A stretch of 64,000 nt of DNA from Telopea speciosissima (GCF_018873765.1 NC_057925.1:1938927-2002926), one strand, 5' to 3'. Shown: positions 38,001-50,231, counted from the stretch's first letter. Made by a program: numbers and translations. Notes: generated by a model not told the origin, from the letters alone.

Positions 38001-41000
38001 TGATGTATATATAAGGTTTTGAAGAGATGATGAATTCTTTACCTAGTTGGATTCTTTCTTATACTAAATGGTTTTTCTCATTTGTTGTTGCATTAATTTC
38101 TGAAAGAGATGCATACGTTTTTGTTGATGACTTGATAGTACTACATAAATTTTTTTATTTAATTTTTTAAGTACATTTGAGATATTTTTCCACTAAAATC
38201 AGTCTAATACCGTTGCATAGACTCCATGGATATCAATTGTTTAATAAAATGTGAGAGACATAATTTTGCTAATGTATTGATAAATAACTCCATTGAGATA
38301 TAAAGACAAACATGTAATTTGAAAGAAAATGTATTATTTGGTGGGTTCTTGGACCAAAATTTCCTTTTGATCTATTTGCTATGGGCTTAACTATGAGCAT
38401 TCCAATGAATCCAAAGGAAAAAATAAAGGGCTTACATGGTTAGTTCACCAACATTTTCTTTATCACAAAATTTACATCTAAAGTGTCCCTTCATATCATC
38501 CTTATACTTCCAAAGTTCATCTTTTTGTCTAACCATTTTTTGTCTAGTGTCCCATAAACAAAATAATATATTTAAGAAAATGAAAATTCCACAATACCAA
38601 ACAACAAAAAATATAAGGACAAACATGAAATTTGAAAGAAAATTAAACAACTCATATAACTACTTTAAAATTCCAGGTGAAGGGCCAAAAATACTAGAAC
38701 ACTTCATGAAAGAAAATAGTCAGTTTGGATTATCCTTTATATATATATATCACCTTCCTCAATGTCCAATTCTGCAAGCTGGGCTTCAATTTCAGCTTGC
38801 TTAGCTTTAAGTTGAAGGCGTTTACTGTCACTGGACTTGTCGGATAGAGTTATTTGAGGTTTGGTTTTGAGTGTGGTTAAGGATTTGATGAGAGCTTCTT
38901 TGGTGCATTTACTGAGGTCACACTTGTCCCACCATTTTACTTTGAATCCTCTGATAAGAACAGGAATAGACCATTCAGGAGTTTCAGCCCTTTCAATAGC
39001 ATATTCCCAATACATGATCCATGCTAAACGGCATTGGACAAAGAATCTGAGGAGGTCCGGTTGTTTGGGGATCTGTTCAGTATGCTGACAGAATATTTGG
39101 TAGGCTTCAAAAACCGGATCTGGTAGGATGTCAAGAATTGGGCCAAAAGCAGCTCACCATCTGGGGAACCAATGGATATATATATATATATTTTTTTTGG
39201 AGGAGGGGGGAGTGGAGGGGAGGTGTAGGCACCACATCTTATCGTAGAAAAATAATATTTATACTCTTAAATAAAATACTAATAGGATGGTAGAAATCTT
39301 GACCTTATTTCTCAATGGAGTTATTCATCAATACACAGACATATCGGCAAAATTATCTCTCACATTTTATTAAGCAATTGGTATTAATGAGTTAATGTAA
39401 TGGTCACTGGACAATAACTCTAGGTGAAAAATACCCATATTTTTCTTCAAAAATAAAATCAGAAAACGTATATTACTCACCATCAAGTCATCAATTAATA
39501 ATCTAGAAAACATATGCATCGCTTTTAGAAATGATTTCATAAAACATATGCATTTAACATGTGACAGCAAATGAGAAAGTAAATTTGCTGTATGAAAGGA
39601 TCCAACCACTTAAAGAATTAATCATCTCTTCAAAATCTTACATATACATTGTTTTACGAATCAAACTAGTTAAAGAATCAAATGGAAACCAACTGTTAGA
39701 TTTTTATAAGCAACCAAACATCTCTTACATTCTCATTAATCGTAACCCCAACTGATAAAAAATTAATCAGACAATTCTCAACCAGATAAAAGAAAAAGAC
39801 CAGTTCAAGCCAATAAACCAATACCCCTAGTACCTACATTCGTTACACCCTTATAATCCAGCCCCAAGACACTATCAATAGAAACCAGTTGTTCACACCT
39901 CTATTTCAAACCCATAAGCCAACTTTTCATGCATTCAATTATGAACCCATTAAACAGAACATAATTAATAATAGAGAGAGAGATCGTGAGGTATACAAGT
40001 TCAAAGTTCAGACACCAGAGAGGGTAGATAGGAAGATAGTGACTGATCTGGGTTGAATTGTATGCGAGTGGAGAGCCCTCTACAACTTGCAACAACCCCA
40101 AATGCCCTGAGAATTAAAAAAATTGTTTAGTTCTTGTAAATGCATCTTCTCCACTAGGAGAGAAGAGAGAGTTACCTCCGAATAACTGGTGATGCTGATG
40201 ATTGACCACCGATTGATGCGAAACGATGATCGTGAGCAAGAATTTTCAGAACTAAGAGAGAGAAAGAGAGACTTATTTGAGGGTTGGCAATTCCTCTGCC
40301 GGAGATGGTGATTGCAGTGAAGGGAAGGGGCAGACTGCAGAAGAAGGTGCTTCTCTGAGAAACTGTGAAAGGGGTGGCCGAAGGAAGGGTTTTTAGAAGA
40401 AAGAAAGAGGTATTAAATATATAAGTTTTTTAACGTAAAAGACATGTTACTCGTTCAATATAGCTAGGTGTAAAATCCGTGAACTTTTCCCTCTCTTTGG
40501 AAAAATTCATAAAGTGCATTTTTTTTTGGTCTGGGTTCGAATAAAATTTGTTAATAACCGGTCTGTTGTTCTTTAATCAGTTTTGAATAATTTGTTGGTT
40601 ACACCACTTTTTTGAAGGGTATTATGATAGATTAATTACTCCTTAATTGATGGTCATTAATCAGTCTTAAATGGGCGGAATTTGTGAAAGATTGTATGGG
40701 ATTAATCAAGTTGGACCAAGACCGACCGATTAATAAAAGAACTGCATATCTTAAAACTGAAACCGGACTGTCGATTCTGTTTCGGTTTTATTCGGGCAGG
40801 TCTTGGTCAGGTCTGTGTGCAGACCTACAAATGACACCCCTAATCCAAAATACTCTACAACAGTTGTAGGGTCAGACAGTTCGGCCATCATATGAACCAA
40901 GCATGCAACCAGCATTACATGGCAACCCATATAGGAGTTGGAGTTGGACTAACTGAAAATATACTTTTAACAGTTTGTGCCACTGAAACATTTAACTAAC

Positions 41001-44000
41001 CCACCAAATTTGGATTCACCACATGGTCCATGGTCCAGCTGGCCCTTTTTCTCTATAGTGCTATCTATTATGAATGAAGGGGTTTTCTTATTGCGTTATT
41101 GACACCCCTCAAGGTGTCAAATAATCTGTAACCTTGATTTTTTGCCCTTTTGGTATGACAAATTTTTTTTTCTCCCAATGGGGTTAATAGTGCCATTTCA
41201 TATGTGTACTTGAAAAATGTGTGAAAATGACAACTTTTGATAATGACATAATGACAGGTCACTTTCAGTTTGTTTTTGAAAATCCTTTTATACTCCAATC
41301 TTAAAAACCTTTTGAGAATAAGACAAAGGGCAATTAAAAGAAGGGAGTGTCAAAATGACACTTCTATAGGTGTATTTCGAACTTGACACTTTCATTTAAT
41401 TGCCCCTTGTCTTATTCCCAAAAGTTTCTTTAGGTTAGGGGTATAAAAAAATTTTCAGAAATAATTTGAAAGTGACTCATCATTATGTCATTATCAAAAG
41501 CTGTCATTGTCTTACACATTTTTTCAAGTATACATAGAAATGACAGTATTTACCCTCATTGAAAAAAACGGTGTGTTATATTAAAAGGGTTAAAAAAGGT
41601 AAAGTTACAAATCATTGAACACCTAAAGGGGTATCGATAAGAAAATCCCTTAAAAGAAGGTGTCAAGTTCTAAATACACCTATAGAGGTGTATCAATCAG
41701 ACACTCCCATGAATGAATCGGTCATTTATCAATTAGCATTTATAATAAATAAATGGGGAAGTGTTTCCTGTGTGTATTGGGGGAGGGGCATGGCCCCTAC
41801 GCGCGCGGAGTCCAATGGGAGTGCACATGGAAGCATCTGGCCAGTGTTCATTTCTGCCTTTCAAGGGGAGTGGGGAGGTCGTCCCCCCCCCCTCTATCTG
41901 GGAATCAGCAGTACACTCCCCCACAGGTAACATTTCTCCGAAATAAATTAATAATCCTGATTTCCAATGGTCTCATGATTGTTCGATTTCCCAGCTTGCA
42001 GGCTAGACAAACAAATCTAGGGAGTTTGATGGAAATTCATGGCCCAAAGCTTCTAGGGTCATTGTATCAGGATCCTATAACAAGCTTTGGCCTCTTTCAG
42101 AAGTTCACTGTTCAACACCCAGATGTAAGTGTTCCACCTTATTCCGCTATAATGTCTGAGTGGTATTTTGGCATTCTAAAAGTTTGGCATTAATAATTTG
42201 AAACAAATGAACCAGGTCTACTGGTCACTTGTTTTGAAGGAGCTTTCTGTTACATTTCGTGAAGGCCCGAGATGTATCTTAGATACCTCTGACAAATCAA
42301 AGCATGGGGGTACATGGCTGCCGAGTTCGGTCTTGAACATTGCTGAATCCTGTCTGTTACCAATGAATTCTCCGAGAAAACGGGACGAAGATGTGGTTGT
42401 CATATGGAGGGATGAAGGGTCAGATGATGCTCCCGTTAACCGTATGACACTAAGAGAACTTCGTGAACAAGTGATGTATGCTTTTTACTCACATGTTCTT
42501 TCATTTTTATAGTTTAAACCCTTTGGATTCAAAAGAACCCATTTTTAAATCAGATCAGACAATGAATTGGAAAGGGGTCCAGTTCCAGTTAATGGGACTT
42601 CAATTGAGCCAGGAAAACCAGCAAGTGATTGGTTTTGGATAACTCAGTTTGATCAGCCAGATTGATCTTTGAAACCGTGTTCAGAAAGTTCTACTTAGCA
42701 TGAAAAATGAAAATACATGCTCTGCTCCCAATTTCAGGGGGGGAGGGGGGGAGAGAGCAATCCTTCTGTTTTTATGATGTTGATGTGTTTTAAAAAATGG
42801 TTCTCAGGATGGTGGCAAATGCATTGGACACATTGTTCTCAAAGGGTGATGCAATTGCGATTGACATGCCAATGACAGCCACTGCAGTTGCTGTATACTT
42901 GGCAATCATCCTTGCAGGACTTGTGGTTGTATCAATAGCAGATAGCTTTGTATCAAAGGAAATTGCTACCCGCTTGCGTGTGTCCAATGCAAAAGGCATC
43001 TTTACTCAGGTATCTCTTCATTTGCTAGATATTCCAAAAACATCAGAACTGAGGTAACCTAAATCATGAAAGTAACTCACCATGCAAAAGGTCTTCTTCT
43101 TTTACTTCAACTGCACAACTGATAAAGTTGCTGTAATTGGCATAGTTGATATTAAATTTATGAAAGCTCAAACACAACTATTTTCTTAATGAGATGTGGT
43201 TGCACTACTATTGGTTAAATATACTAGAAGAGGGGCTCTGGAGTTCAACTTGCAGCTGTGTTTTCTCTGCAGAAATGATTTTGGATGCTTTGATACAAGT
43301 TGATTGGTCGATTAGACTTACCAAGTAGCAACAACTCAATTTAGTTTATTTTCATCCGTGGGAAAGAAACATGGGATCTCCTATCCATTGTCTTTCCCCT
43401 AGATTCACATTCTTAAGGGCAAATTTGCATGTCATTTTGTTCTGTAAATAACTTGAGATTTTGAGGAAGAATTTGGGTGAAGGCTATTTGACTCATTCTG
43501 GAATTTTGTATCATAATAGAATTGCTAATGCAAGTAGTAAAATGCCGGCAGATGGGCCTATAAAATAACTGTGGAAACATTCATCAAGTTTGATTACATT
43601 ATTACATCAATCATGCATAGCTGCTTTTGATGAACTCTTACCTATTTTTCTCTCAAAAGATTAGCTAATCATGTTCATTTATGCATCCTTTGTCACTCCG
43701 CCATATACTTGGGGGTGTTTCAAAAACTTATTTAAAAAAAAATGGCACTATATGCACCCATTGAACTACAGTTTTTGGAATTCTCTGATGCATGGAAGTT
43801 GACTCTGCTGCTGGTTAACAGCTTAGTACTGTTTACTTCTTCTCTGCTGAAGGCAGTTTGGTGACTTAAAAAAGTGAATCTCCTAAATCTGAAGATTCAA
43901 AGTAATGTGATAGAGTCTTCCCTATGAATGGATAGCTAACCATACTCATCATACGTATATATACATATGTTTCTATGCCATTGCATTCGGTATTTTTTCT

Positions 44001-47000
44001 TTAATCTTCTCATAAATGAGTCATGCATAAATTTGACTTTCTTATGTCTGCAACACTCATTATTTCCTTAGATTCTTTTTTCTCTTCTGCTTCCTTATTT
44101 TCGATTTTACTAATTTAACTGTCAACACTCGTTTATTCTTCTGAAGATGCACTACCATCTTCATCTTGTTCGTGTTATAGATTGACTTCCTTTGACTGAT
44201 TGGTTTCATTGTATTTATATTATTTTTTGGTTATAAACGAGGTTTTGAAATGATATTTTCCCTGATTTTTCTTTCAGGACTTCATACGTAGAGGAGGTAG
44301 AAATTTTCCTCTGTATAGGTAAAGGTCACTGTTATTTAATGCTGGATGTTTGAATGCAGTAAATGACATGTGATTTGTGTATGTGAGTGTATCTAATACA
44401 TAAACAACTACCCTCATCTTCAGCCGTTGCTGGTTTATATATGATGTGTAGTGGTATAATTCACATTTTCATATCTACGTCTTTTTTATTTTCTATACCT
44501 TGTATTTTAAATGATAGTGCAGTAATAGTAGTAACATAATTTCTGATCTTATTTGTCCTTGCAGTCGGGTTGTTGAAGCGGGTTCATGCAAAGCAATTGT
44601 AATCCCTGCTATTGGAAAGGATGTAGCTGTTCAACTAAGGAAGCATGACTTGTCATGGAAAGATTTTCTTTCACGAGTTGACCACCTTCCTAGGTAATAC
44701 AAATTCCATGCAGTGGATTACCCACAATATTTATTTTGCCACTTGCCCCACCTAATGCTTCTTGGGCTTGGAGGAAAATACTTAAGTATAGATATTTTGT
44801 TAGAGACACCATTAGATCGAACATTGATATGTATATGATACTTATCTATGGCTTGATAATTGGCATCCTGATGGTGTTCTCATTTCTAGGTATGGAGTCT
44901 AAATCAGATACGATAATGGATCTAATAGGTTGGCTGAGGTCTTCTCCATTATCCATTATGGAACTTGGTCTCCTAGGCCTACTACTTCAAATAATTTATT
45001 GAAGTTTGGTTTAGACTCCCTTCCACACTATTGAGGCCAAGAGGGAGTGGAAATTTAGTAATATGGCATGCAAATTCTTCAAACAAATTCAGTTCTGCTT
45101 CTGCCTGGAATTGATTAGATCAAAATCCGAGAAAGTACCTTGGTATAGGATTGTCTGGTTTAATTCGTGTATTCCTAGATATAGTTTCACAGTTTGGCAT
45201 GCTTTAACTCAATGTCTTCCTACTCAGGAGTTCCTCCTTAAGAGAAACCTTTCTATACCAAACTGTTGTCTATGTTGGAACTCCCAAGAAAATGTAGATC
45301 ACCTTTTTTTTTCCTGTTCTTTTTCTGGATTTGTTTGGAAAGGTATCCTTAGTAAGTGTTGGCCTCAACAACGAATTATTCCTCCCTTTCAGAGAGAATG
45401 GTGGTGGATTTAAAAAAATTATGGTGGTAAGTCAATATCTCACATTATTGGTAAACTTGCCTTTAGTGCCATGATTTACCATATTTGGTGGGAAAGAAAT
45501 AGGAGAAAGTGGACCTCCTCGTTGCGTACTATAGAACAGATCTGGGAAGCCATTTCCTTTGCGATCAGACACAAACTATAGTTCCCATTCGTTCGGCGAC
45601 CTCAAACACATTAAGAAATAGGCATCTTGCATCATGTTGGGACCTCCCTCTAATCTCTCCCCAATCCCCGACCTGGCTTTTGATGTATCATCTTTTATAA
45701 GATGTTTTGGTGCTTAGATAAGGGGTCCCTCTTCCGTCTTGCCTTTGGGATTTGTCATTGTACTCTGTTTTTTCTCTTAATTAATTTTCCATTCACCCAA
45801 AAAAATTTATTTTTTCCCTTAATGAATATGTGAGAACTTCAACACTTTGTTCTTATTCATGAAATTTTAATTCTATTCCACTTAATCTTACAAATTGATT
45901 AGTTTTGTTTTGCAGACCGAATCATTACTTTCCAGTGTATCAATCCATGTATTCCGTGACAAATATTCTATTTTCATCTGGAACCACAGGTATACAACTC
46001 ATCTATATCCATATTTGCTTCTATTTGTATTGTGCTGCTGTGTTTTATGAAATGCTTCTCTTCTCTTTGATTGCTTACAGGAGAACCAAAGGCTATTCCA
46101 TGGACACAACTTTCTCCGATTCGATCTGCAGCTGATGCATGGGCACAAATAAATATCAAAACTGGGGATGTCTTTTGCTGGCCAACAAATCTAGGGTGGG
46201 TGATGGGACCTACTGTATTATATTCGTGCTTCCTCATTGGTGCTAGTCTAGCCCTCTATCATGGATCTCCTCTTGGTCGTGGTTTTGGTAATTTCGTTCA
46301 AGTAAGGACTTGCAGGAATTTTCCCCACATGATGCAGTTTGGGGAGATTTATCATCTGACCTCCTTTTTCTATGATGTCCAGGAAGCAGGTGTGACTTGC
46401 TTGGGTACAGTCCCAAGCCTAGTGAAAACATGGAAGAGTACGCAGTGTATGGAAGGACTGGATTGGACAAAGATAAAGTAATCTTTGGCACCAACATCGC
46501 TACATTCGTGTATCCATATGTATTCTAAACATGATTAACCATGTTTTGTGCAGGTCATTTGCTTCTACTGGAGAAGCCTCCAATTTTGATGATGACCTAT
46601 GGCTTTCTTCAAAGGCTTATTACAGGCCTATCATCGAATGCTGTGGAGGTACAGAGCTTGCATCTTCATACATTCAAGGAAATTTTCTGCAACCACAAGC
46701 CTTTGGAGCGTTTAGTGCAGCATCAATGACGACTGGCTTTGTCATCCTTGATGAACATGGAGTTCCTTATGTGAGACTCTGTTATTCCTCATTTTCATTT
46801 TCAATGTTCTAGGAATATTGTGTATGAAAACATGCCTGAAGTCCCTGCCTGCATTACAGCCAGATGATCAACCTTGTGTTGGAGAAGTGGCTTTATTTCC
46901 AGTCTACATGGGAGCAACTGATAGATTGCTCAATGCTAATAATGAGGAGGTCTACTTCAAAGGAATGCCAATGTACAAAGGAATGGTAGGACATTCACTT

Positions 47001-47797
47001 TTCGTTTCTGACTGGTTAGCTATGACTTTTCTGAGCTGATGGCTTAAAATATGTGCATATAACTGCCAAAGTTACTTCTGATTTCTTCACTAATTCCATT
47101 ACAACATGACGCTCCTCAATGAGACTGCAACTTACAAGTTTCTTAACAAATTAAGTTGGTACCTATTGGCAGCACCTCAGAAGACATGGAGATATACTTA
47201 AGAGAACTGTTGGTGGCTATTTTCTAGTACAGGGAAGGGCTGATGACACCATGAATCTTGGTGGCATCAAGGTATCACATTTTCCTCTCCCCCTCCCCTC
47301 CCAAATGAGATAGCATTTTTATTTTAATTTCTAACTCAAAAATATTTGGTTTATGTTTCTCAATATGCAGACAAGTTCAGTTGAAATTGAACGTGTGTGT
47401 GACCGAGCTGATGACAGTGTGTTGGAGACTGCTGCTATTAGTGTCGCACCAGTCAATGGGGGACCAGAACAATTGGTCATGTTTGTGGTGTTAAAGAAAG
47501 GATATAGTAGTACACAAGAACAGTTGAAGATGAAATTCTCGAGAGCAATCCAAAGCAACCTCAATCCCTTGTTTAAGGTATCCACCCTTCGTTTGGTTCC
47601 TCTTGAATATTACTTTCAATGGTTTCTAACCAATAAAACCTATTAGCGTCTTACCTGACATAAAACCTTTTCATGATGGACAGGTGAGCCATGTTAGGAT
47701 TATCATGGAGTTCCCAAGAACTGCTTCAAACAAGTTACTGAGGAGAGTTCTAAGGGACCAAATAAAAGCTGAACTTGCCTCTCACAGTCGACTTTAG
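35086..47797 (+). CDS. AAE17: Peroxisomal acyl-activating enzyme, AAE17/AAE18 type
   Basis: Fourteen GT-AG exons, 736 aa: 35086-35381, 41995-42124, 42216-42475, 42808-43009, 44278-44318, 44565-44693, 45916-45989, 46081-46301, 46383-46477, 46554-46770, 46860-46985, 47173-47271, 47371-47577, 47684-47797. It is a member of the AMP-forming acyl-CoA synthetase superfamily: it adenylates a carboxylic acid and transfers it to CoA. Visible motifs are the AMP-binding loop [14 protein letters not shown] (near 372-385), [10 protein letters not shown] (near 512), [20 protein letters not shown] and [17 protein letters not shown] (600-637), and the C-terminal lysine in [10 protein letters not shown] (near 715). 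It ends SRL, a type-1 peroxisomal signal. The N-terminal about 110 residues ([20 protein letters not shown]) are typical of this clade. Whether AAE17 or AAE18 is the closer match is undecided. Start chosen at the ATG after the (GA)n tract; an earlier in-frame start at 34969 would read through that repeat. Intron 1 is 6.6 kb of nested transposons. Confidence 0.93.
35595..35734 (-). mobile_element. tRNA-derived SINE, minus strand, in AAE intron 1
   Basis: On the minus strand it starts with an A-box-like GGTTCAATTGATAAAGATC and has a B-box-like AGGTCATGAATTTAATTCTCC region, ending in A-runs (T-runs at 35595-35612 and 35634-35648 on the plus strand). It is flanked by 18-bp direct repeats TTCTAATCTTATTATGTA (35577-35594) and TTCTAATTTTATTATATA (35735-35752) matching at 16 of 18. 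No Pol III terminator was judged. Confidence 0.75.
35756..36061 (-). mobile_element. MITE copy, GGGATTTTCTTATTGACACC family
   Basis: Same family as 36307-36648, opposite orientation. The right end reads GTCAATAAGAAAATCCC and the interior has AAGCTGTCATTGTCATG. The target duplication is not clear here. Confidence 0.75.
36307..36648 (+). mobile_element. Mutator-type MITE (342 bp) with perfect 9-bp TSD
   Basis: 9-bp duplication ATACATATT at 36298-36306 and 36649-36657. The termini are imperfect inverted repeats: left GGAATTTTTTTATTGAC and right (reverse complement) GGGGGTGTCTGAACAACACC. Each terminus contains its own small palindrome (CCTTAAGG; CCTCTATAGATG). No coding capacity. Confidence 0.88.
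36752..36926. mobile_element. hAT-like MITE remnant
   Basis: Ends CAAGGTTTAAAAATC and GATTTTAAAACCTTG are inverted repeats around GATCGG-rich sequence. The TSD is not convincing. Confidence 0.6.
37014..37215. mobile_element. hAT-like MITE remnant, CGATATC-rich
   Basis: Ends CCATGGTTTGAGGTATTAG and TACTAAAACTATGG are inverted repeats. The interior is GTATCGAC/CCGATTGTTA-type degenerate repeats. No clear TSD. Confidence 0.55.
38432..38545 (-). pseudogene. BED-type zinc finger remnant
   Basis: The minus strand reads [20 protein letters not shown] followed by [13 protein letters not shown]. This is the first half of a BED finger (conserved aromatic plus CxxC) as found at the N-terminus of hAT transposases. 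The histidine half is missing, so it is broken. It lies in the spacer of the inverted repeat. Confidence 0.6.
38737..39160 (-). pseudogene. Retroelement- or pararetrovirus-like protein remnant
   Basis: The minus-strand frame contains [34 protein letters not shown] and a Lys/Glu-rich coiled segment [19 protein letters not shown]. It resembles N-terminal structural regions of plant retroelement or endogenous pararetrovirus polyproteins, but I cannot fix the family. No protease or RT accompanies it. Confidence 0.35.
41079..41708. mobile_element. Composite of two nested Mutator-type MITEs
   Basis: The outer MITE starts GGGGTTTTCTTATTG and ends CAGACACTCCC, with perfect 9-bp TSD ATGAATGAA (41070-41078 and 41709-41717). 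A second copy of the same family, 41343-41649, has inserted in opposite orientation near its right end. Confidence 0.88.
41343..41649 (-). mobile_element. Inner nested MITE (307 bp) with perfect 9-bp TSD
   Basis: Begins GGGAGTGTCAAAATGACAC and ends GATAAGAAAATCCC. TSD TTAAAAGAA at 41334-41342 and 41650-41658. The outer element's sequence resumes directly after it (GGTGTCAAGTTCTAAATAC). Confidence 0.88.
44730..45800 (+). mobile_element. LINE 3' fragment in AAE intron 6
   Basis: 5'-truncated L1-type ORF2 tail. It begins with [10 protein letters not shown], continues with broken pieces, and has a zf-RVT segment in an open frame (45063-45413) with [37 protein letters not shown] and [10 protein letters not shown]. 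The 3' end has the A-rich tail CACCCAAAAAAATTT near 45795-45810. It is related in layout to the LINE at the window start but clearly diverged. Several stops; inactive. Confidence 0.85.
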
Positions 47798-49957
47798 CTG
47801 TTATGATCATGTTCCCCATGTGGTCAATCCCCGTTTGCCTATGTTTTTATGATAGATGTAGTATGCGGGGAACAGACAAGGAAGCAAAAATCAGAATTGT
47901 AATCCTCGGTTCCATAGGTATACTGCAACTATTTTCTGCTTTTGTATAATTACTGATGATTTAAGCTTGGTAGTAGAGTTATAAAAATCGAATAAAGGCA
48001 TGAATTGAAGTTCCCATTTTGTAAGAAGTTTTAGTTGGCGGATTGTTCAACAATATATCCAGGCTTTTTGCAGATGGTTTCAACCTGGAGGAGGAGAAAC
48101 TTTCCAAGTTTAAAATTGTAGCTGTCTGACGTTAAAGCTGTGTTTGGTATGCATCCTTGAAATAGATTCAGGGTCTAGAACATATTCTCAAGGTTCTCTA
48201 TTTTTTTCGCTTTAGAATAAATTCTAGGTCAGGGTCTAGAACGCATTCTCAAGGTTCTTCTCTATTTTTTTTCCGCTTTAGAATACATTCTAGACCTACA
48301 ATCTATTCTGAGAGTGCATTACGAACGCAGCCTATTTCAACACCAACTGGGCTACCACATAGAAGATTAAACAGCTGACTCAGTTAGAGATTTCTCCCTA
48401 AGGATGCTCACCCAAGCTGTCTCATTGAATGTAAGTGTGTAAGTGTAGTACTTTAAGAAGAAAATACCAACAAATTAGTAGAAACCTAACCCTATGCCTA
48501 GCACAGGAAAGAATGTAGAGAAAATGACCTTAAATATTCAATTTCATAGTTTCAATAACCCAATTGCATGTGCAATGTCAAAAGTTTAGGACCTCAAAAC
48601 TATACTATTAAAACAAGCCTTTCTCAGACAAAACTTAATCTTTCCTCTCCTCAACCTTGTCACATGTGCAATTATTTGCTTTTCTTTTCTGACTGGCCAG
48701 ATTTTATTTTTCTGAACTTCTGTCCACATAATAAACAGAAGGCGAAGGGTACACCGCTGCTGCTGGCGGCCTAGACCAATAGGCAGGTGGCATGGGGGTG
48801 GGAGTCTGGGACAAGGTGATCCTTTCCAAGGGGTTGGGAGAGAGAGACAGACACAGCGTGGGCACCCTGGCAGCACGCGGGCCCAGACTTTTTCCATAAA
48901 CAAATTTCCCCACCAATTCAATACAACTATCCTCTGGAAAACAAACACTACTGCTGAGAATAACTGCCTAACGCATTTGATAGACTGGTGTGTAAAAACC
49001 CATCCTACTATGAGGTATCAGGTTTGAGCCTCTTCGTTCTCACCTCCCCCTCCCCCTCCCCACCCACAATAGAATACCTATTAAAAGAAAAAACAGTTGG
49101 AGGTTATTTTGTAATACAGCATTAATTCATAAATAAATAAATAAGTAAAACAACTTTCCAATCACTTAATTAAAGGAAAAATAAATATCAAGCAAATCAA
49201 AGGTTGACTTGGATAAGTCATTGGGAGATGGAAAAAAATGGACATAATGGTAAAAAAATTATTTTTACCCTTGACTTAAAAAACCTTCTAAGAATAAGAT
49301 AAGGGGTTCACCACTTTGGTGACAACAAGAAACACCAAACTTTTGGTGACCCCACTTTTCAGTTTTCAAGTTGAGTCAATTGGTTAATAACATGTCATGA
49401 TCCTATATTTAAATTAGTAATTATGTATATCCAGCTGAAGAACAAGAATCAGAGAGAGAACTTCTAATACTTTTGGTGTTTACCATATTAGATTAACTCA
49501 ACTATCCATTTTGACTATGCAATAACAATCCGAATAATTAATTCCACGAGAACTCAAAGGAGAAAACATGGAATGAATTGGATTGGAGAACATAATAAGG
49601 TTCCCAATAGTTGCGGGGGGAAATAAAGGGAAGGAAAGTGAAATCAAATCAATACTAAAACAAAAACTTTTGTATTCATTACTTCATATGATGATAGTAT
49701 AAATAACTCCAAAGTGATCCATATTTGGTTATTAAACTTTAATTACCTAGCAATCAAATCCCTTCGATTACATATTCAAAGTTTAATTATCAAATATGAT
49801 AAGAGTTTTAGGTAAACAAATACAATCATGATTACAAAACTTTCCTTTTTCTTTTTAGAACTTATTTCAGTTTTCTACCCTTCCCTTTACTTGCAACGAG
49901 AAGGAGCATAAACAAGGATAAATTGTATTGGAGTATTCAGTTGAAGATGAAAATGGG
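47798..49957. other. Intergenic spacer between the AAE gene and the DVL gene
   Basis: No gene seen. It contains the MITE at 48136-48332, a GC-rich segment at 48733-48900 that may be another repeat, and AT-rich sequence up to the DVL gene. Confidence 0.55.
48136..48332. mobile_element. MITE with internal 73-bp tandem duplication
   Basis: Ends GCTGTGTTTGGTATGCATCC and (reverse complement) GGCTGCGTTCGTAATGCACT are inverted repeats related to the 13671-13765 element. Inside, GGGTCTAGAACRYATTCTCA recurs at about 48170 and 48233, marking a tandem duplication. Confidence 0.7.
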
Positions 49958-50144
49958 TCAATCATGAACGGCGTGGAAGTGCCAGCAGATAAGAATGGTA
50001 ATGCATCGACGTAGTATGTAGAACCTCGTCTTCTGCTGCTTCACCATTGTTAGACACCGTTTCCTCATTCCTCCTCCTCCGTCGTTCATCCCTTTCCAAG
50101 ATGAAGATGATACCGACCTCCTTCCTTCGTCGCAGCCCTCCCTC

Positions 50145-50146
<2 letters not shown>
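49958..50146 (-). CDS. DVL/RTFL (DEVIL/ROTUNDIFOLIA) small peptide
   Basis: 62-aa plant-specific peptide. The C-terminal half is the conserved RTF domain: RKRCLTMVKQQKTRFYILRR followed by CITILICWHFH, with the Cys, Arg and Trp positions characteristic of DVL/RTFL. The N-terminal half is variable, Ser/Gly-rich and hydrophilic, as usual. Overexpression of family members in Arabidopsis reduces polar cell proliferation and alters organ shape; the peptide associates with the plasma membrane. Single exon. On the minus strand an (AG)n 5' leader (50148-50178) and a TATA box TTATATAAAG (50232-50241) precede the ATG at a sensible distance. No neighbour suggests a partner. Confidence 0.87.
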
Positions 50147-50183
<37 letters not shown>

Positions 50184-50231
50184 ATGAAGCCCAGAACTGG
50201 GCTCTTAGAAGTTTGGTCTTACTCTTACCTC

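Larger units (their letters stand above)
37309..40491. mobile_element. 3.2-kb element with arms of about 1 kb in inverted orientation (Mutator-like or Pack-MULE candidate) in AAE intron 1
   Basis: Left arm 37309-38307 and right arm 39301-40491 are diverged inverted copies over their whole length. Matching blocks include TGCAATCACCAT, AAGTCTCTCT, ATTCGGAGGTAA, AATTCTCAGGGCATT, GACTTATGGGTTT, TTTTGAAGAGATGA and CTCCATTGAGA. The outer tips read GGAAAAGTCAC and (reverse complement) GGGAAAAGTTCACGG. Flanking 9-mers agree at only 6 of 9. The central 1 kb holds minus-strand protein remnants. Arm content looks like 5'-UTR/intron sequence (a donor after ATTCGGAG, an acceptor at AATTCTCAG), suggesting capture of gene 5' ends. 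Confidence 0.7.

Noticed and set aside
37301-40500. Perfect 9-bp TSD for the long inverted-repeat element
   Set aside because: The best flanking pair agrees at only 6 of 9 bases, so the Mutator assignment is left tentative.
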